Source: a virus. From it: a DNA stretch of 20,455 nt. Every line of letters starts with the position of its first letter. The stretch's first letter is position 1. Of the stretch, positions 1 through 8,323 are shown piece after piece. Position numbers and translations under genes: made by a program. Location of the stretch: positions 1 to 20,455 of the IMG/VR virus record IMGVR_UViG_3300025648_000734; one strand, given 5' to 3'. Below the pieces are notes generated by a model that searched no databases, was not told the DNA's origin, and worked only from the letters and a program-made list of their open reading frames with translations.

Positions 1-702
1 ACCAATTCCAGCACCAATGCCGACGTTAGCAAGGTTAGCCATTTCTTCTGGCGAACGTGCCAAACCAGCACCAATGCCGACGTTAGCAAGGTTAGCCATT
101 TCTTCTGGCGAACGTGCCAAACCAGCCACCAACTTACCAAGAGTTCCACCAGCGCGTAACACACCTGTTGGAGAAGGATTAAACCCTCCCAGAGGCATAG
201 CAGCTATTTCACCAGCAGTTGTGGCATTAGGATTCTCTTGTTGTGCAGCGGCTAGAGATTGTTTGTATTGGTCAGATGTTAGTGTGTCCTGTGCGCCACG
301 AACAGCTTTAGAACCAAGGTAAGCACCGACTAGCCCAATAGGAATACCCAACAAAGCACCAGCACCGGTCATATCTAAACCAGCACCAATAGCTAGTGCT
401 AGAGCAGAAGCAACACCAACACCGCCGCCAGCAACAGAAGGAGCTTGGTCAATAGTTGTGCGAATACCTGTTTCAAGTGGCGACGATACTGCCCGTTTAG
501 CTAACGGAGTAACTTGAACTTGAGGAGTATCCTCGAAGTCCTTGTCAGTTACGATGTGGTCTTCTTGTGTTGCACTTGAAGATTGGACAGCACTCTTTAA
601 CTGCATCCCTGTTCCGTCAGGGGTTATCTCCCATTGTGCAGGGTCAAGACCGTGTGCAGCAATGATTTTACTCTGAATATCCGGCGAAGTTAAATCTGGC
701 AT
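1..702 (-). CDS. Internal virion (ejection) protein-like, N-terminal 234 residues, runs off the left edge
   Basis: An open frame starts at ATG 702 (MPDLTSPDIQSKIIAAHGLD) and stays open to base 1, so only its N-terminal part is in the window. It begins 4 bases after the stop of the preceding gene, in the same operon. After a hydrophilic N-terminus, residues about 93-135 form a Gly/Ala-rich hydrophobic stretch (GGGVGVASALALAIGAGLD, then GALLGIPIGLVGAYLG) that could span or insert in a membrane. Residues about 191-230 hold two exact copies of a 19-residue repeat. Short-tailed phages often encode a large protein at this place, last in the virion cluster, that is ejected and crosses the host envelope. 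The position and glycine-zipper-like segment fit that role, but I recognise no catalytic domain in the visible part. Confidence 0.6.
   Translation of the reverse strand, partial: MPDLTSPDIQSKIIAAHGLDPAQWEITPDGTGMQLKSAVQSSSATQEDHIVTDKDFEDTPQVQVTPLAKRAVSSPLETGIRTTIDQAPSVAGGGVGVASALALAIGAGLDMTGAGALLGIPIGLVGAYLGSKAVRGAQDTLTSDQYKQSLAAAQQENPNATTAGEIAAMPLGGFNPSPTGVLRAGGTLGKLVAGLARSPEEMANLANVGIGAGLARSPEEMANLANVGIGAGIG
8..121 (-). repeat. Perfect 57-bp tandem duplication inside the left-edge gene
   Basis: Bases 8-64 and 65-121 are identical. The unit encodes 19 residues (GLARSPEEMANLANVGIGA) twice in frame. The sequence to the left of base 8 (GAGIG in the protein) no longer matches, so I see exactly two copies. 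It may be a real recent duplication in the protein or an assembly artefact near the window edge. Confidence 0.9.
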
Positions 703-706
703 ACTG

Positions 707-1873
707 TTATTGCGCTAGAGGAGTTGGATTAACTGTTGGAACAGTGGCTGGATTGATTATAGTTCTACCAGAAGCAGGGTCGAAGATGTATTGTGGCTGT
801 TGTGCACTTTGTAGTTGCTGCAATAAACTTGCTTGTGGAGGAAGTAGACCTTGCCCCATGTCCGAACTGCCACCGAAGTTAGGAGGAAGATTAACTTGAA
901 CAGGAGTTGGATTAACCTGTGAAACTCCGCCGTCATTGCCAGCAAGTGCAGCTTTGACTTTGTCTGGTTGCAATGGAACAACCACACTAGCACCGGGTTG
1001 TCCACCAGAACTTCTGCTAACTGAGCCGCCGGGATTAGTGCCACCATACATTAAATCAGGATTGATGACTTTTGTTTCAGTAGTAGGATTACCAGTGCCA
1101 AAGTTCTCAAAACGAACACCAGAGCTAGGGTCAAGCATTGTCGACGAACCACCAAGAGGAGCTTCATTGATAAGCGGCGGATTGTAGCCGCGATTCAATC
1201 CAGCTGTGACATTACCGAGAAGCGAAGGGTCTTGTAAAGCTTGACCTTCAACACCCAGCTCTTTAGCAGCATTTTGCTGTTCTTTCTGTTGGACTTTATT
1301 AGTCTGTGCCTCAAGACCACCTTGTCCTATCGAATTAGACTCTGTTAGGGTTATTGCAATTCCGGGGGTTGGTGATACTCCATAGGTATTATCATGACGA
1401 GTAGCTTGGTCAATACCCTGACCAACAACAGCATTGCCACGAGCGTTAGCAGTGAGTGCATTAGCACGGTCGATAAAGTTCTTTTGTGCAAGTGCTTCTT
1501 GCTGTGTCTGCCAGTTTTGTGCTTGAGCAGCTTCTGTAGCTTTGCTGCCGTTCAGTAGTGCGTCAAGAACATGGTGTTTTGGAACCATATTACCATTAGT
1601 ATCCCTGACCAAGTCTGCAGAACCAAAAGCACGTCCAACAGAACCGGGAATAGCACCAACCAATCCAAGCAATCCAGACCCTCTACCAACAGATGAAGGC
1701 ATAGGAGAGACTTGTGGATTAGCGACAGCCACTGGAGTTTGTTCTGGTTGAACAAGGTGAGGAGCAGCTACCTCTGGTAATTGCGGTTGTATTTGTGGAA
1801 GGGCAGAAAGCTGTCCTTGTTGAGCATTTCTAGCCGCCATCATTGCCCTGTATTTTTGTAAGTTAGTTTCCAT
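707..1873 (-). CDS. Gln/Pro/Gly-rich low-complexity virion-associated protein, 388 aa
   Basis: ATG at 1873 with an AT-rich leader and no Shine-Dalgarno sequence; TAA at 709-707. I recognise no family. The N-terminal 20 residues form a short charged helix (METNLQKYRAMMAARNAQQG). The rest is dominated by Gln, Pro, Asn and Gly with no clear globular core, including a middle part rich in Ala/Gln (KATEAAQAQNWQTQQEALAQ) and a C-terminal QLQSAQQPQYIFDPASG stretch. It lies between two other low-complexity genes at the end of the virion cluster, where short-tailed phages keep internal or ejection proteins. A structural or internal-core role is inferred from position and composition only. Confidence 0.7.
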   Translation of the reverse strand: METNLQKYRAMMAARNAQQGQLSALPQIQPQLPEVAAPHLVQPEQTPVAVANPQVSPMPSSVGRGSGLLGLVGAIPGSVGRAFGSADLVRDTNGNMVPKHHVLDALLNGSKATEAAQAQNWQTQQEALAQKNFIDRANALTANARGNAVVGQGIDQATRHDNTYGVSPTPGIAITLTESNSIGQGGLEAQTNKVQQKEQQNAAKELGVEGQALQDPSLLGNVTAGLNRGYNPPLINEAPLGGSSTMLDPSSGVRFENFGTGNPTTETKVINPDLMYGGTNPGGSVSRSSGGQPGASVVVPLQPDKVKAALAGNDGGVSQVNPTPVQVNLPPNFGGSSDMGQGLLPPQASLLQQLQSAQQPQYIFDPASGRTIINPATVPTVNPTPLAQ

Positions 1874-1891
1874 ATTTGTTTGTGATATAGA

Positions 1892-2845
1892 TTATGCGAA
1901 AAGACTTCCAATAGCACTAGCCAATCCGCCACCAGCACTAGAGCCGGCTCCTGTTAAAGCGGAAGCTGGCCCACCCAATGCACTAGCTAGTCCACTTATA
2001 GAACTCCAAATTGAAGGAGAATTGGTGTCTGTTTGGCCAGATTTAACATTGCCTAGCATTGTTCCAAGAGTGTTTCCAGTGTTACTGTTGACCCCATTGA
2101 TACCGCCAAATAATCCTAGTGCATCATTGGCAGTATTGCTGGTTTCATTTGCGCCACCAGTAACAGTATTCCAAGCGTTCATTCCACCAACTTGTGATTG
2201 TGATTGTGGAAGGAATGATGTGGCGTTACCAATAGCACTACTCAAATCTTGTTTGGCCTGTTCTTGTTGATTATAGCCAGCCTGTCCGTATTGCATTGCA
2301 TTGCTAACAGTCTGTGCTTGCGAAGGAACATTTGATGTTCCAGTTTGACTATTCTGTCTGGCAAGAGACTGGTCAACAGCCCTTGTTACAGTAGGGCTTA
2401 AAGGATTGTTTAGAGCAGCAACGTCTGCTCCAAGCAAACTGTTTAGTGCATTACTATCTGCACTTCTTGTAGCATAGTATTCTGGATTAGCAGCTTGGTC
2501 TGCTGCGATAGAAGCTTTCAGTGCAGCTTGCCCTTGTGCAGAGTTGGCTACGGAAGCATTATTGCCAGCTTGGGCTAGTTGTGTTTGTCCACCGATAGCA
2601 GCACCTGCTGCAGCAAGTTGTGGAGCATATTGTGAATACAACTGCGTCATCAATTGATTCTGCTGACCAGCGGTTGCTTGTTGAGCAGCTAGTTGTGCTT
2701 CTGCTGAGGAGACAGCGTTACCACTAGCCATTGCATTTTGTTCTGATTGAAGTTGTGGATAATACTTCAATAGAGCATGATACATCTGACCGTAGTTAAC
2801 GCTAGATGACGAGCTACTGTTAAATAGTCCTCCAAGAAAAGCCAT
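1892..2845 (-). CDS. Ala/Gln-rich internal virion protein candidate, 317 aa
   Basis: ATG at 2845 (MAFLGGLF), TAA at 1894-1892. The protein begins with a short hydrophobic MAFLGGLF motif followed by a Ser run. It continues with long Ala/Gln-rich helical segments (residues about 40-110) and ends in a Gly/Ser/Ala-rich hydrophobic tail (SAGGGLASAIGSLFA). Podoviral internal core proteins of the T7 gp14 kind also begin with a hydrophobic Gly-rich segment followed by Ala/Gln-rich helices. The resemblance is of style and position, just after the tail-nozzle gene, not of a diagnostic motif. Hydrophobic ends could insert in the host membrane during DNA ejection. It could also be another minor structural protein. 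Confidence 0.7.
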   Translation of the reverse strand: MAFLGGLFNSSSSSSVNYGQMYHALLKYYPQLQSEQNAMASGNAVSSAEAQLAAQQATAGQQNQLMTQLYSQYAPQLAAAGAAIGGQTQLAQAGNNASVANSAQGQAALKASIAADQAANPEYYATRSADSNALNSLLGADVAALNNPLSPTVTRAVDQSLARQNSQTGTSNVPSQAQTVSNAMQYGQAGYNQQEQAKQDLSSAIGNATSFLPQSQSQVGGMNAWNTVTGGANETSNTANDALGLFGGINGVNSNTGNTLGTMLGNVKSGQTDTNSPSIWSSISGLASALGGPASALTGAGSSAGGGLASAIGSLFA

Positions 2846-2906
2846 AATTTATATTAGTTAATTGTTAATGTAGCAAGTTTAGTGCCAGTTTGTTGGCTGT
2901 GTTATA

Positions 2907-4610
2907 CTATTTTATACTTTGCTGCTTTTGTCCGTCACTGACCATTTTATTGATGTCAGTTGTAATTAGACGTATCTTCATTAAAGAAGCATCATTATCC
3001 CATGTTAGTATGTAGGATAGTTTGAAACCTTTTTTTGTATTATTAAAGTTAAATGTTACTCTGCTTCCTTCCGGTTCTATCAAAGGTTGTATGATTTCTA
3101 GCCCAGCAAATGGTGTTACTGCTGTGGCAGCATTGAGTTCTTTCGTCAGACTTTTGCTCCAAACACCATCACAAAATTCTGTGCAAGTAACAGTTCCGTC
3201 GAATGAACCGTCCCTGAAAAGTAGGTCAATCTTTTGTGACTTTAAGTCGGTAATAGGGCCTGGTGTATTAGCATAGCTAGCAATGCCAGAGTAATATTGA
3301 TTGGCTCCTATTGTGCTGTATGCCCTTGTCGAGAAAAACGGTTTAGCGACAGTTGCATCAGCAGAGTAGAGTTGGTAAATTTTATTGGCAGTTGCGCAAT
3401 AAACTCTTGTTTCCGAGTCAAGATTTATAGTGGCAACTTGAAGTATTTTTCCGATACTGAATATATCAAGTGCTGACCAATGACCGGCTATGGTATCATA
3501 CACAGCTAACAGATAACCGCAAACTGTATTAACAGAAAAGAAAGCGTAGTTGTTATAGCTAAAACAGGTGACGTAGTCTTGTTGCACTCCTGCGAATAGC
3601 TTAGCAACACCTTTTGAGAAAACAGAATTTCGGCCGGAAAACTTTAACTGCTGAACTGCGTTAAAATCTCTCAATCCTTCGCTACTAGCAAAAGCATAAT
3701 CACCACTTATTTCTTGTAGTGCATATTGATTGACAATACCAGTATTGATTATTGCGGATTGTGAAAACAGTGGTTCGCCAAAAATTGTAAGATTGTAATT
3801 AAGAGTTATTACACGAGTGTTGTTCTTGGTCGCGTAGATGAAAGAATCTGTCGCGTTGACAACCTGCAGACAAGTTATAGGGTCATAGTCGAAAGCAAAG
3901 GATGTTGTAGCTGCTCCACCAGATGCCTCAGAACCAAGTTTGTCACCATTTGTGTCAATATTGACCATGAAGTTTAGAGGTTGTCCTGACACAGATTGGT
4001 AGACAGACAGACCATCCGGCGCTACAATGAACAACTTCTGATTCAGAAACATCATCTGTAAACCGATAGGAACATATTCAGAGTCGGTTTGAGTCCAACT
4101 GTTGAAAGTTCCCAATGCTCTGCTGTGGAAGATGTTTGTGTTCTCATCGAACGTAATAAACTGTGGTATGTTTTGGCCATCCTGACAAACAATACCAGTC
4201 GGCATACCAACTGCGCGTCCAGAAACTGTCATTAAGATTGCATCAGTAACACTGCCAGACGAACTAAGTTTGCGAGTGTAGTCCATCGAAGATGCTGGGA
4301 CAGCACATGAGTAAATGTTGGGGGTAGTTGCGTCAAGAGTAAATCCCGGAACTTGAATCCATTGACTACTTGTGTAAAGTTTATACCAAGCGTTGCCAGC
4401 TACGAATGCAATCAAAGAATTACCAACTGTAATAATACCTTGTTTCAAACCTGCTGGTGCACTAGTTAATTCAACAGGCATGGTTACAGGTTCAATATAC
4501 CCATAACGTGAACGTCCGTTGACAAGCCATGTGTAGCCTGTTGTAGAGACTTGTGTGTCTGGATTGATTAAATCAAGACCAGCAGAAAAATTATCTTGCT
4601 CAATAATCAT
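2907..4610 (-). CDS. Tail nozzle / tail tubular protein B-like structural protein, 567 aa
   Basis: ATG at 4610, TAG at 2909-2907. The 567-residue protein is almost all beta. It opens with MIIEQDNFSAGLDLINPDTQ and a segment ending LVNGRSRYGYIEPVTMPVEL, followed by blade-like repeats (GNSLIAFVAGNAWYKLY, ADSFIYATKNN-type hairpins, LLAVYDTIAGHWSALDIFS), which suggests a propeller-like core. Tail hub or nozzle proteins of short-tailed phages open with similar segments pointing at parsed input or mesh values, and lie just after the connector gene as here. It probably forms the distal end of the tail tube. The match is by architecture and gene order; no enzymatic motif is visible. The leader ends in CTAATTGTT before ATG, without a Shine-Dalgarno sequence. 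Confidence 0.6.
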   Translation of the reverse strand: MIIEQDNFSAGLDLINPDTQVSTTGYTWLVNGRSRYGYIEPVTMPVELTSAPAGLKQGIITVGNSLIAFVAGNAWYKLYTSSQWIQVPGFTLDATTPNIYSCAVPASSMDYTRKLSSSGSVTDAILMTVSGRAVGMPTGIVCQDGQNIPQFITFDENTNIFHSRALGTFNSWTQTDSEYVPIGLQMMFLNQKLFIVAPDGLSVYQSVSGQPLNFMVNIDTNGDKLGSEASGGAATTSFAFDYDPITCLQVVNATDSFIYATKNNTRVITLNYNLTIFGEPLFSQSAIINTGIVNQYALQEISGDYAFASSEGLRDFNAVQQLKFSGRNSVFSKGVAKLFAGVQQDYVTCFSYNNYAFFSVNTVCGYLLAVYDTIAGHWSALDIFSIGKILQVATINLDSETRVYCATANKIYQLYSADATVAKPFFSTRAYSTIGANQYYSGIASYANTPGPITDLKSQKIDLLFRDGSFDGTVTCTEFCDGVWSKSLTKELNAATAVTPFAGLEIIQPLIEPEGSRVTFNFNNTKKGFKLSYILTWDNDASLMKIRLITTDINKMVSDGQKQQSIK

Positions 4611-4615
4611 AACAA

Positions 4616-5605
4616 TTAGTTGTCACAAATATCAGCATAATACATTCCGTAGTCATTACCCGACATACGATGACGCCCTCTTGTAAAAATACCATAGTAT
4701 TTATTACGACCCCAATTAAGTTTCTTGTGCATACCTGTTTCAGTTCCATCTTTAACAGACTTCAAGATTTGAGTTGCCCTGGCTAATTCAGCTTGTGCTT
4801 GTGCATCTTTTCCACCCTGCGTTAGGTAGTTAAGATGCAGCATCATATGATAGATAGCTTCATCATAGTCATCACCACCTGAGAAGCTGTCAGTGTCATT
4901 CTTGCATAATAAGAATGGCAACTTGTAGCAAACATCTATGAAAGAATTGCCGTCAATGGTGTCACTCGCTGGCCAGAATATCTGCGAAACATCCATCAAT
5001 TTGTAACGTGTTTTCTGTTCTTTGTTTCCAAGAACAGCTAAAACATTGCCTTGATTGTCACTAATTGTTATGTCATTATTACGGTCATCGAAGCAAGCAA
5101 TACTAAAAATGAGTGGCCCAAACATATTAACAGTAGTCATGCTTGTGGAAGTTATAACTAAATCTTCCTCTAGCTTGCTAGCCGCATTTGTCTGTCCAGA
5201 AATCTTGATAGTAACTGGTGTGTTTTCGATGGCAGGGCAAGTGACAGTAAGTGGCCCAATATTAGTAAGATTTGTGCTAATAGGACTATCTCCCAAATCA
5301 CGCCAGTTCTTTATTTTGTAAAGAAGTGTGCTATTTGTATAGCGAGGAACATTTAATGATTGCAGTGGCACGAGCATTTCTGTTGTGTGAACACGCAAAC
5401 CTTTGACTTCACCAATGAACGATGGCAGAGAGATAATCTTGTCTGGTGGGACAACCAAAGTTACCTCACGAAACATCTTGTTTGACTCTAGCTCATAGTG
5501 AAATATGCGACAAGCGGCATTGAAGTAGTCTACAAGAACTGCCCTATCTTGTGCTAGGTCAATCCCTGTTTCTGCCGCAACTCGTTTAATGACGGGATAT
5601 AGCAT
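4616..5605 (-). CDS. Head-tail connector / tail tubular protein A-like, 329 aa
   Basis: ATG at 5605, TAA at 4618-4616, ending 5 bases before the next gene. The N-terminus is helical (VIKRVAAETGIDLAQDRAVL, then DYFNAACRIFHYELE) and the C-terminal third holds a second helical region (YDEAIYHMMLHLNYLTQGGK, followed by QAELARATQILKSVKDG). Between them lies a beta insertion of about 150 residues (roughly residues 105-200). Helices at both ends that close into a ring, interrupted by a beta domain, are typical of adaptor or tail tubular A proteins that dock under the portal. The basic tail (KKLNWGRNKYYGIFTRGRHR) could contact DNA or the nozzle. Position directly before the nozzle-like gene supports the call. 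Confidence 0.6.
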   Translation of the reverse strand: MLYPVIKRVAAETGIDLAQDRAVLVDYFNAACRIFHYELESNKMFREVTLVVPPDKIISLPSFIGEVKGLRVHTTEMLVPLQSLNVPRYTNSTLLYKIKNWRDLGDSPISTNLTNIGPLTVTCPAIENTPVTIKISGQTNAASKLEEDLVITSTSMTTVNMFGPLIFSIACFDDRNNDITISDNQGNVLAVLGNKEQKTRYKLMDVSQIFWPASDTIDGNSFIDVCYKLPFLLCKNDTDSFSGGDDYDEAIYHMMLHLNYLTQGGKDAQAQAELARATQILKSVKDGTETGMHKKLNWGRNKYYGIFTRGRHRMSGNDYGMYYADICDN

Positions 5606-5620
5606 AATAGTGTAAGAGTG

Positions 5621-6829
5621 TTAAGCTTGTGGCAATGAAATACGCTTAAAAATTGCACTAAAGAAAAGACCAAGTGCTGTGAACACTGGTGCACCAGATG
5701 TAGTGGCAACAGTTATTGTAGCAGTAACCGCTGATGAACCCATTGCTTTTGTTACAACCAACAATCCTTGTAGAGGAACACTTACCGGAAAGTTTGAGCC
5801 AGAACCAGTGTTAGAACCAACTGTCTGTGACGCAACAGAAACGGCTGCTGCTAAAACATTAAACGATAGTGCACCAACCCCAGAATTATTGCCAAAAGAA
5901 CCAGAGATAAAACCAGTGACTAAGTAAGTTCCCGGACTCAGATTTTTAGCAGCGTCAAATGTTATAGAATGTGTTCCAACAGCAAAAGTTGTTGAACCAG
6001 CTGCTGTTCCTGTTACAAGAATAACTTCACTAGCTGTATCAGCTGGATTGAAAAACTCAACAGCAGGTGAGGATAGACCAGAGTTGTAACGCAACATTGA
6101 ACCGTTCAAACCTGTAGGTGGAGGCAGCAAGTTGCTGACGTTTTGAGCAGCAGTGAGACCGGCAGAAAGTGCAGCTTGTAGTGCAGCAATTTGTCCGTTA
6201 AGACCACCTGAGCCACTGGTAGAATTACTGCTACCAGAAATAGCCAAAAACAGGGCTATGTTGTTTACTGTCGCAGCCGTAGCTACGTTATTGACGTAGG
6301 AGATTTGTGTCTGTAAATTTGTTGAGCCAATGCTACTATAACCGATAGCTGTTTTAATAGCAGAAATATCAGTCCCAGCATTAGTGGCTGCAATGATAGC
6401 ATTAGTAGCATTGGTGTTAATTGAATCAATGGCAGCTTGTAAGGGTGTTCCAGCACCACCACCAGCAGTAATGTAGGAAGAAGGGTCAACTAAAATCCAA
6501 TGCTTGTATGTAGCATTGTTTGTAGCCGCATCAATCCACATATAAACTTGTGGCACAAATGTGGTGGCAGTATTATATGGACGCCTATTCCACAAATAGC
6601 GTTTCCACTTATTAAAAGAAGCTGACTGTGTTGGGTCTGGCACAGCAGGAATACCGAGAGCAGTATCAGTGGTAGTGATGATAAAAGCGATACCCTGCTG
6701 TTCATCAGCGCCATCTGTGTATGGGTATGCTTGTTCTACGAGTTGATTATGCTGTGCTGCTGTTCCAGTAATAGCACCGGTGAAATCAACTCCTTTGACA
6801 AAATCTTGTGTAACTATTGGTTTAGACAT
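5621..6829 (-). CDS. Tail appendage / fibre-like structural protein, 402 aa
   Basis: ATG at 6829 (MSKPIVTQDFVKGVDFTGAI), TAG or TAA end at 5621-5623. Three parts are visible. Residues 1-125 form an attachment-like domain (QHNQLVEQAYPYTDGADEQQ; KRYLWNRRPYNTATTFVPQV). Residues about 130-245 are Ala/Asn/Thr/Ile-rich with heptad character (AAIDSINTNATNAIIAATNA), which suggests a trimeric coiled coil or fibre shaft. Residues about 265-400 are a beta-rich Thr/Val/Gly tip (VILVTGTAAGSTTFAVGTHS) resembling the tumour-necrosis-factor-like or Ig-like tips found on phage fibres. An anchor, shaft and tip arrangement between the connector and the other appendage genes suggests a tail fibre or head fibre. 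No enzymatic site is seen. Confidence 0.55.
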   Translation of the reverse strand: MSKPIVTQDFVKGVDFTGAITGTAAQHNQLVEQAYPYTDGADEQQGIAFIITTTDTALGIPAVPDPTQSASFNKWKRYLWNRRPYNTATTFVPQVYMWIDAATNNATYKHWILVDPSSYITAGGGAGTPLQAAIDSINTNATNAIIAATNAGTDISAIKTAIGYSSIGSTNLQTQISYVNNVATAATVNNIALFLAISGSSNSTSGSGGLNGQIAALQAALSAGLTAAQNVSNLLPPPTGLNGSMLRYNSGLSSPAVEFFNPADTASEVILVTGTAAGSTTFAVGTHSITFDAAKNLSPGTYLVTGFISGSFGNNSGVGALSFNVLAAAVSVASQTVGSNTGSGSNFPVSVPLQGLLVVTKAMGSSAVTATITVATTSGAPVFTALGLFFSAIFKRISLPQA

Positions 6830-6835
6830 AATGAA

Positions 6836-7444
6836 TTAGTTTGTTAGCCAAGGGCCATTTGTATTGTAGTTGTCAACAGTTGCTGGTAAAGCTGTCTGCA
6901 ACTGTGCAAGAGTGACTATTTGAACTGGTTGAATAATATTTCCAGTGTCTTCGTAGGAAGATGGATTGTAGATTCTTCCAGTATTTATGAAAAGTGATTT
7001 ATTGATAGAAGGTATACCAGCACTTGTTTGCCACACTTCTATGACAAAATTTCCTAAGATAGGCTGATTATGGTAATCAGGACAAGGTATCAGTGAACGT
7101 GCGATACTACTGGTTTTTGTCAATAGGTAACGATAAACTACCGAACCAATCCTGTAACGCAGGGCTAAGGCAACTCTTGTCAAATTTGTGGTGTTAAAAG
7201 AGTTATCTGCCGCGTTGATAATACTGACAGGAGTTCCAACAGAATAGTTGAATTGTCCAACAATTAAAGGAACAGCAAAACCGGAATTTGAAAAAGTTGT
7301 AGCAGGTATCTGTAGGTAAACTACATTTGGTTTGATGTAGTCAACAGAAGTAATTGACAGAGCTTTGGTGTTTTCAACAGTGTCCTTTTTAACAGGACTA
7401 AAGGTGAATACTTTTGCTAGATGTTGCCAATCAAAGTAGCTCAT
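6836..7444 (-). CDS. Unknown beta-rich tail-region protein, 202 aa
   Basis: ATG at 7444 overlaps the TGA of the preceding gene by 4 bases (ATGA), so translation is probably coupled. It ends just before the fibre-like gene. I do not recognise the family. The sequence is beta-rich with many Asn, Ser, Thr and Ile residues, an N-terminal MSYFDWQHLAKVFTFSPVKK and a central FAVPLIVGQFNYSVGTPVSI stretch. There is no signal peptide and no membrane span. Its place between an IPT/TIG-like protein and a fibre-like protein suggests a tail appendage or baseplate-like component, possibly a fibre adaptor. This is inferred from context only. Confidence 0.65.
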   Translation of the reverse strand: MSYFDWQHLAKVFTFSPVKKDTVENTKALSITSVDYIKPNVVYLQIPATTFSNSGFAVPLIVGQFNYSVGTPVSIINAADNSFNTTNLTRVALALRYRIGSVVYRYLLTKTSSIARSLIPCPDYHNQPILGNFVIEVWQTSAGIPSINKSLFINTGRIYNPSSYEDTGNIIQPVQIVTLAQLQTALPATVDNYNTNGPWLTN

Positions 7445-7959
7445 GGAGTAATGTTTAAAAGTCCAGGTAAATCAGTAATAATACCAGCACTTTCATATCT
7501 AAAATTAAATGTGCCAGAAAGGGTTCCAGCTGTAAATGTAGCAACTAATGTTCCATCTGGTTGTATGTTTATAGCCGAAAATGCTCCACCATCAGAAGTT
7601 AGGACTGCAAATGGATTAAGACTGGAACCATCTATTACAACAGAGGCACTACTAGAAACACTAAAAGTAGAAGGAGTAATGTTGGTAATACTGTCACTAC
7701 CAGATGTTCGCATATCCACAGCGTTGCCATTATTCAATAATAACTGCAGATACTTTCTGTATGCTGCAAGTGCTAAGTCTGCTGTTGAATAAGTGTAACA
7801 GAGCGCAGATGATTTACCTGCTGTTATACCATGATATAAATATACATTATTCGGTTTTGCTGTGCCACTAAAATAACCTCCCCACAAAATCTTGGACAGA
7901 AAGTCAAGATTGACTAAATCACCTTTATCGGTGATAATCCAATTTTTTAGTGAAGACAT
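7441..7959 (-). CDS. Structural protein with C-terminal IPT/TIG-like Ig fold, 172 aa
   Basis: ATG at 7959 with the leader CCTAATTGTT and no Shine-Dalgarno sequence; TGA overlaps the next gene's start by 4 bases. Residues 1-85 (MSSLKNWIITDKGDLVNLDF; LAAYRKYLQLLLNNGNAVDM) are an unrecognised mixed alpha/beta domain. Residues about 90-170 (SITNITPSTFSVSSSASVVI, then DGSSLNPFAVLTSDGG and FRYESAGIITDLPGLLNI) follow the IPT/TIG pattern: an I-xx-I-x-P opening, V-x-I-x-G, and alternating hydrophobic strands. Such Ig-like domains are common add-ons of phage virion proteins and often bind surface glycans. Most likely a tail or capsid appendage. The domain call is by pattern and is moderate. Confidence 0.6.
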   Translation of the reverse strand: MSSLKNWIITDKGDLVNLDFLSKILWGGYFSGTAKPNNVYLYHGITAGKSSALCYTYSTADLALAAYRKYLQLLLNNGNAVDMRTSGSDSITNITPSTFSVSSSASVVIDGSSLNPFAVLTSDGGAFSAINIQPDGTLVATFTAGTLSGTFNFRYESAGIITDLPGLLNITP

Positions 7960-7970
7960 AACAATTAGGA

Positions 7971-7988
7971 AAAAGAAAGAAAGAAAGA
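7971..7988. repeat. AAAG microsatellite, pyrimidine tract on the coding strand
   Basis: The + strand reads as four AAAG-type units in the 58-base gap between the 172-aa gene and the spanin-like gene. On the transcribed (minus) sense it is a TTTC tract about 12-30 bases upstream of the 172-aa start codon. A weak GAGTGTCTC hairpin precedes it, but I do not call a terminator. Confidence 0.7.
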
Positions 7989-8017
7989 GTAAATTGTTTG
8001 TTATAGTAATGAGACAC

Positions 8018-8212
8018 TCAACTATTTGTTAGTGTATTTAGTTTGTGTAACCAGTCAATCATTACAGCAGGTGGAACAATATAGTTTGTTCCATCAAATT
8101 TTACCTGCCTGTCCGAAGAGATTACTACCAGTCGAGTTTGGCAGCCTATCATGCAAGAAAACATTGATAGTGTCAGTGTCACCAGTAACAACAGCTTTGT
8201 CGAGTTTTTCAT
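8018..8212 (-). CDS. Small lipoprotein overlapping the upstream membrane gene; o-spanin candidate, 64 aa
   Basis: ATG at 8212, TGA at 8020-8018. The N-terminus is a lipoprotein signal: KNSTK, then LLLLVTLTLSMFS, then a Cys at residue 20 or 24 (MIGC), followed by a short mature part of about 40 residues (TRLVVISSDRQVKFDG; YIVPPAVMIDWLHKLN). AGGA lies about 8 bases before the ATG, a better ribosome site than most genes here have. The first 119 bases lie out of frame inside the 74-aa membrane gene. A tiny outer-membrane lipoprotein that starts inside an inner-membrane protein gene, next to a holin, is the Rz/Rz1 plan, which disrupts the outer membrane at lysis. No sequence match to known Rz1 proteins is claimed. 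Confidence 0.6.
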   Translation of the reverse strand: MKNSTKLLLLVTLTLSMFSCMIGCQTRLVVISSDRQVKFDGTNYIVPPAVMIDWLHKLNTLTNS

Positions 8213-8318
8213 TTGTATTTTCCTGTTTTGCTTGAGGAGTATTCGATGACGCTACCGCTGCGAGAATAACCGGCAGTAGCAGCACAATGATTTGTATGAT
8301 ACCGCCGGCTATTCCCAT
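8094..8318 (-). CDS. Small single-span membrane protein, lysis-region, 74 aa
   Basis: I place the start at ATG 8318 (MGIAGGIIQIIVLLLPVILA), 6 bases downstream of the holin-like stop. A longer frame exists up to 8426, but it would run through the holin gene and its extra residues look like an out-of-frame reading. Residues 6-23 form one strong transmembrane segment. The remaining 50 residues are hydrophilic (TPQAKQENTNEKLDKAVVTG; FLHDRLPNSTGSNLFGQ) and probably periplasmic. The 3' half overlaps the lipoprotein gene in another frame. It could be an inner-membrane spanin partner, although it is shorter than usual and lacks a long coiled coil. It could also be an antiholin-type accessory protein. 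Confidence 0.6.
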   Translation of the reverse strand: MGIAGGIIQIIVLLLPVILAAVASSNTPQAKQENTNEKLDKAVVTGDTDTINVFLHDRLPNSTGSNLFGQAGKI

Positions 8319-8323
8319 AACAG

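Noticed and set aside
17-322. Open frame on the + strand across the tandem duplication
   Set aside because: It is antisense to the continuous minus-strand gene, and its length comes from the duplicated 57-bp unit; the translation is Arg/Pro/Ala-rich without protein character.
2846-2906. Terminator in the gap after the tail-nozzle gene
   Set aside because: Only a 4-base GCCA / TGGC stem is present and no T tract follows it.
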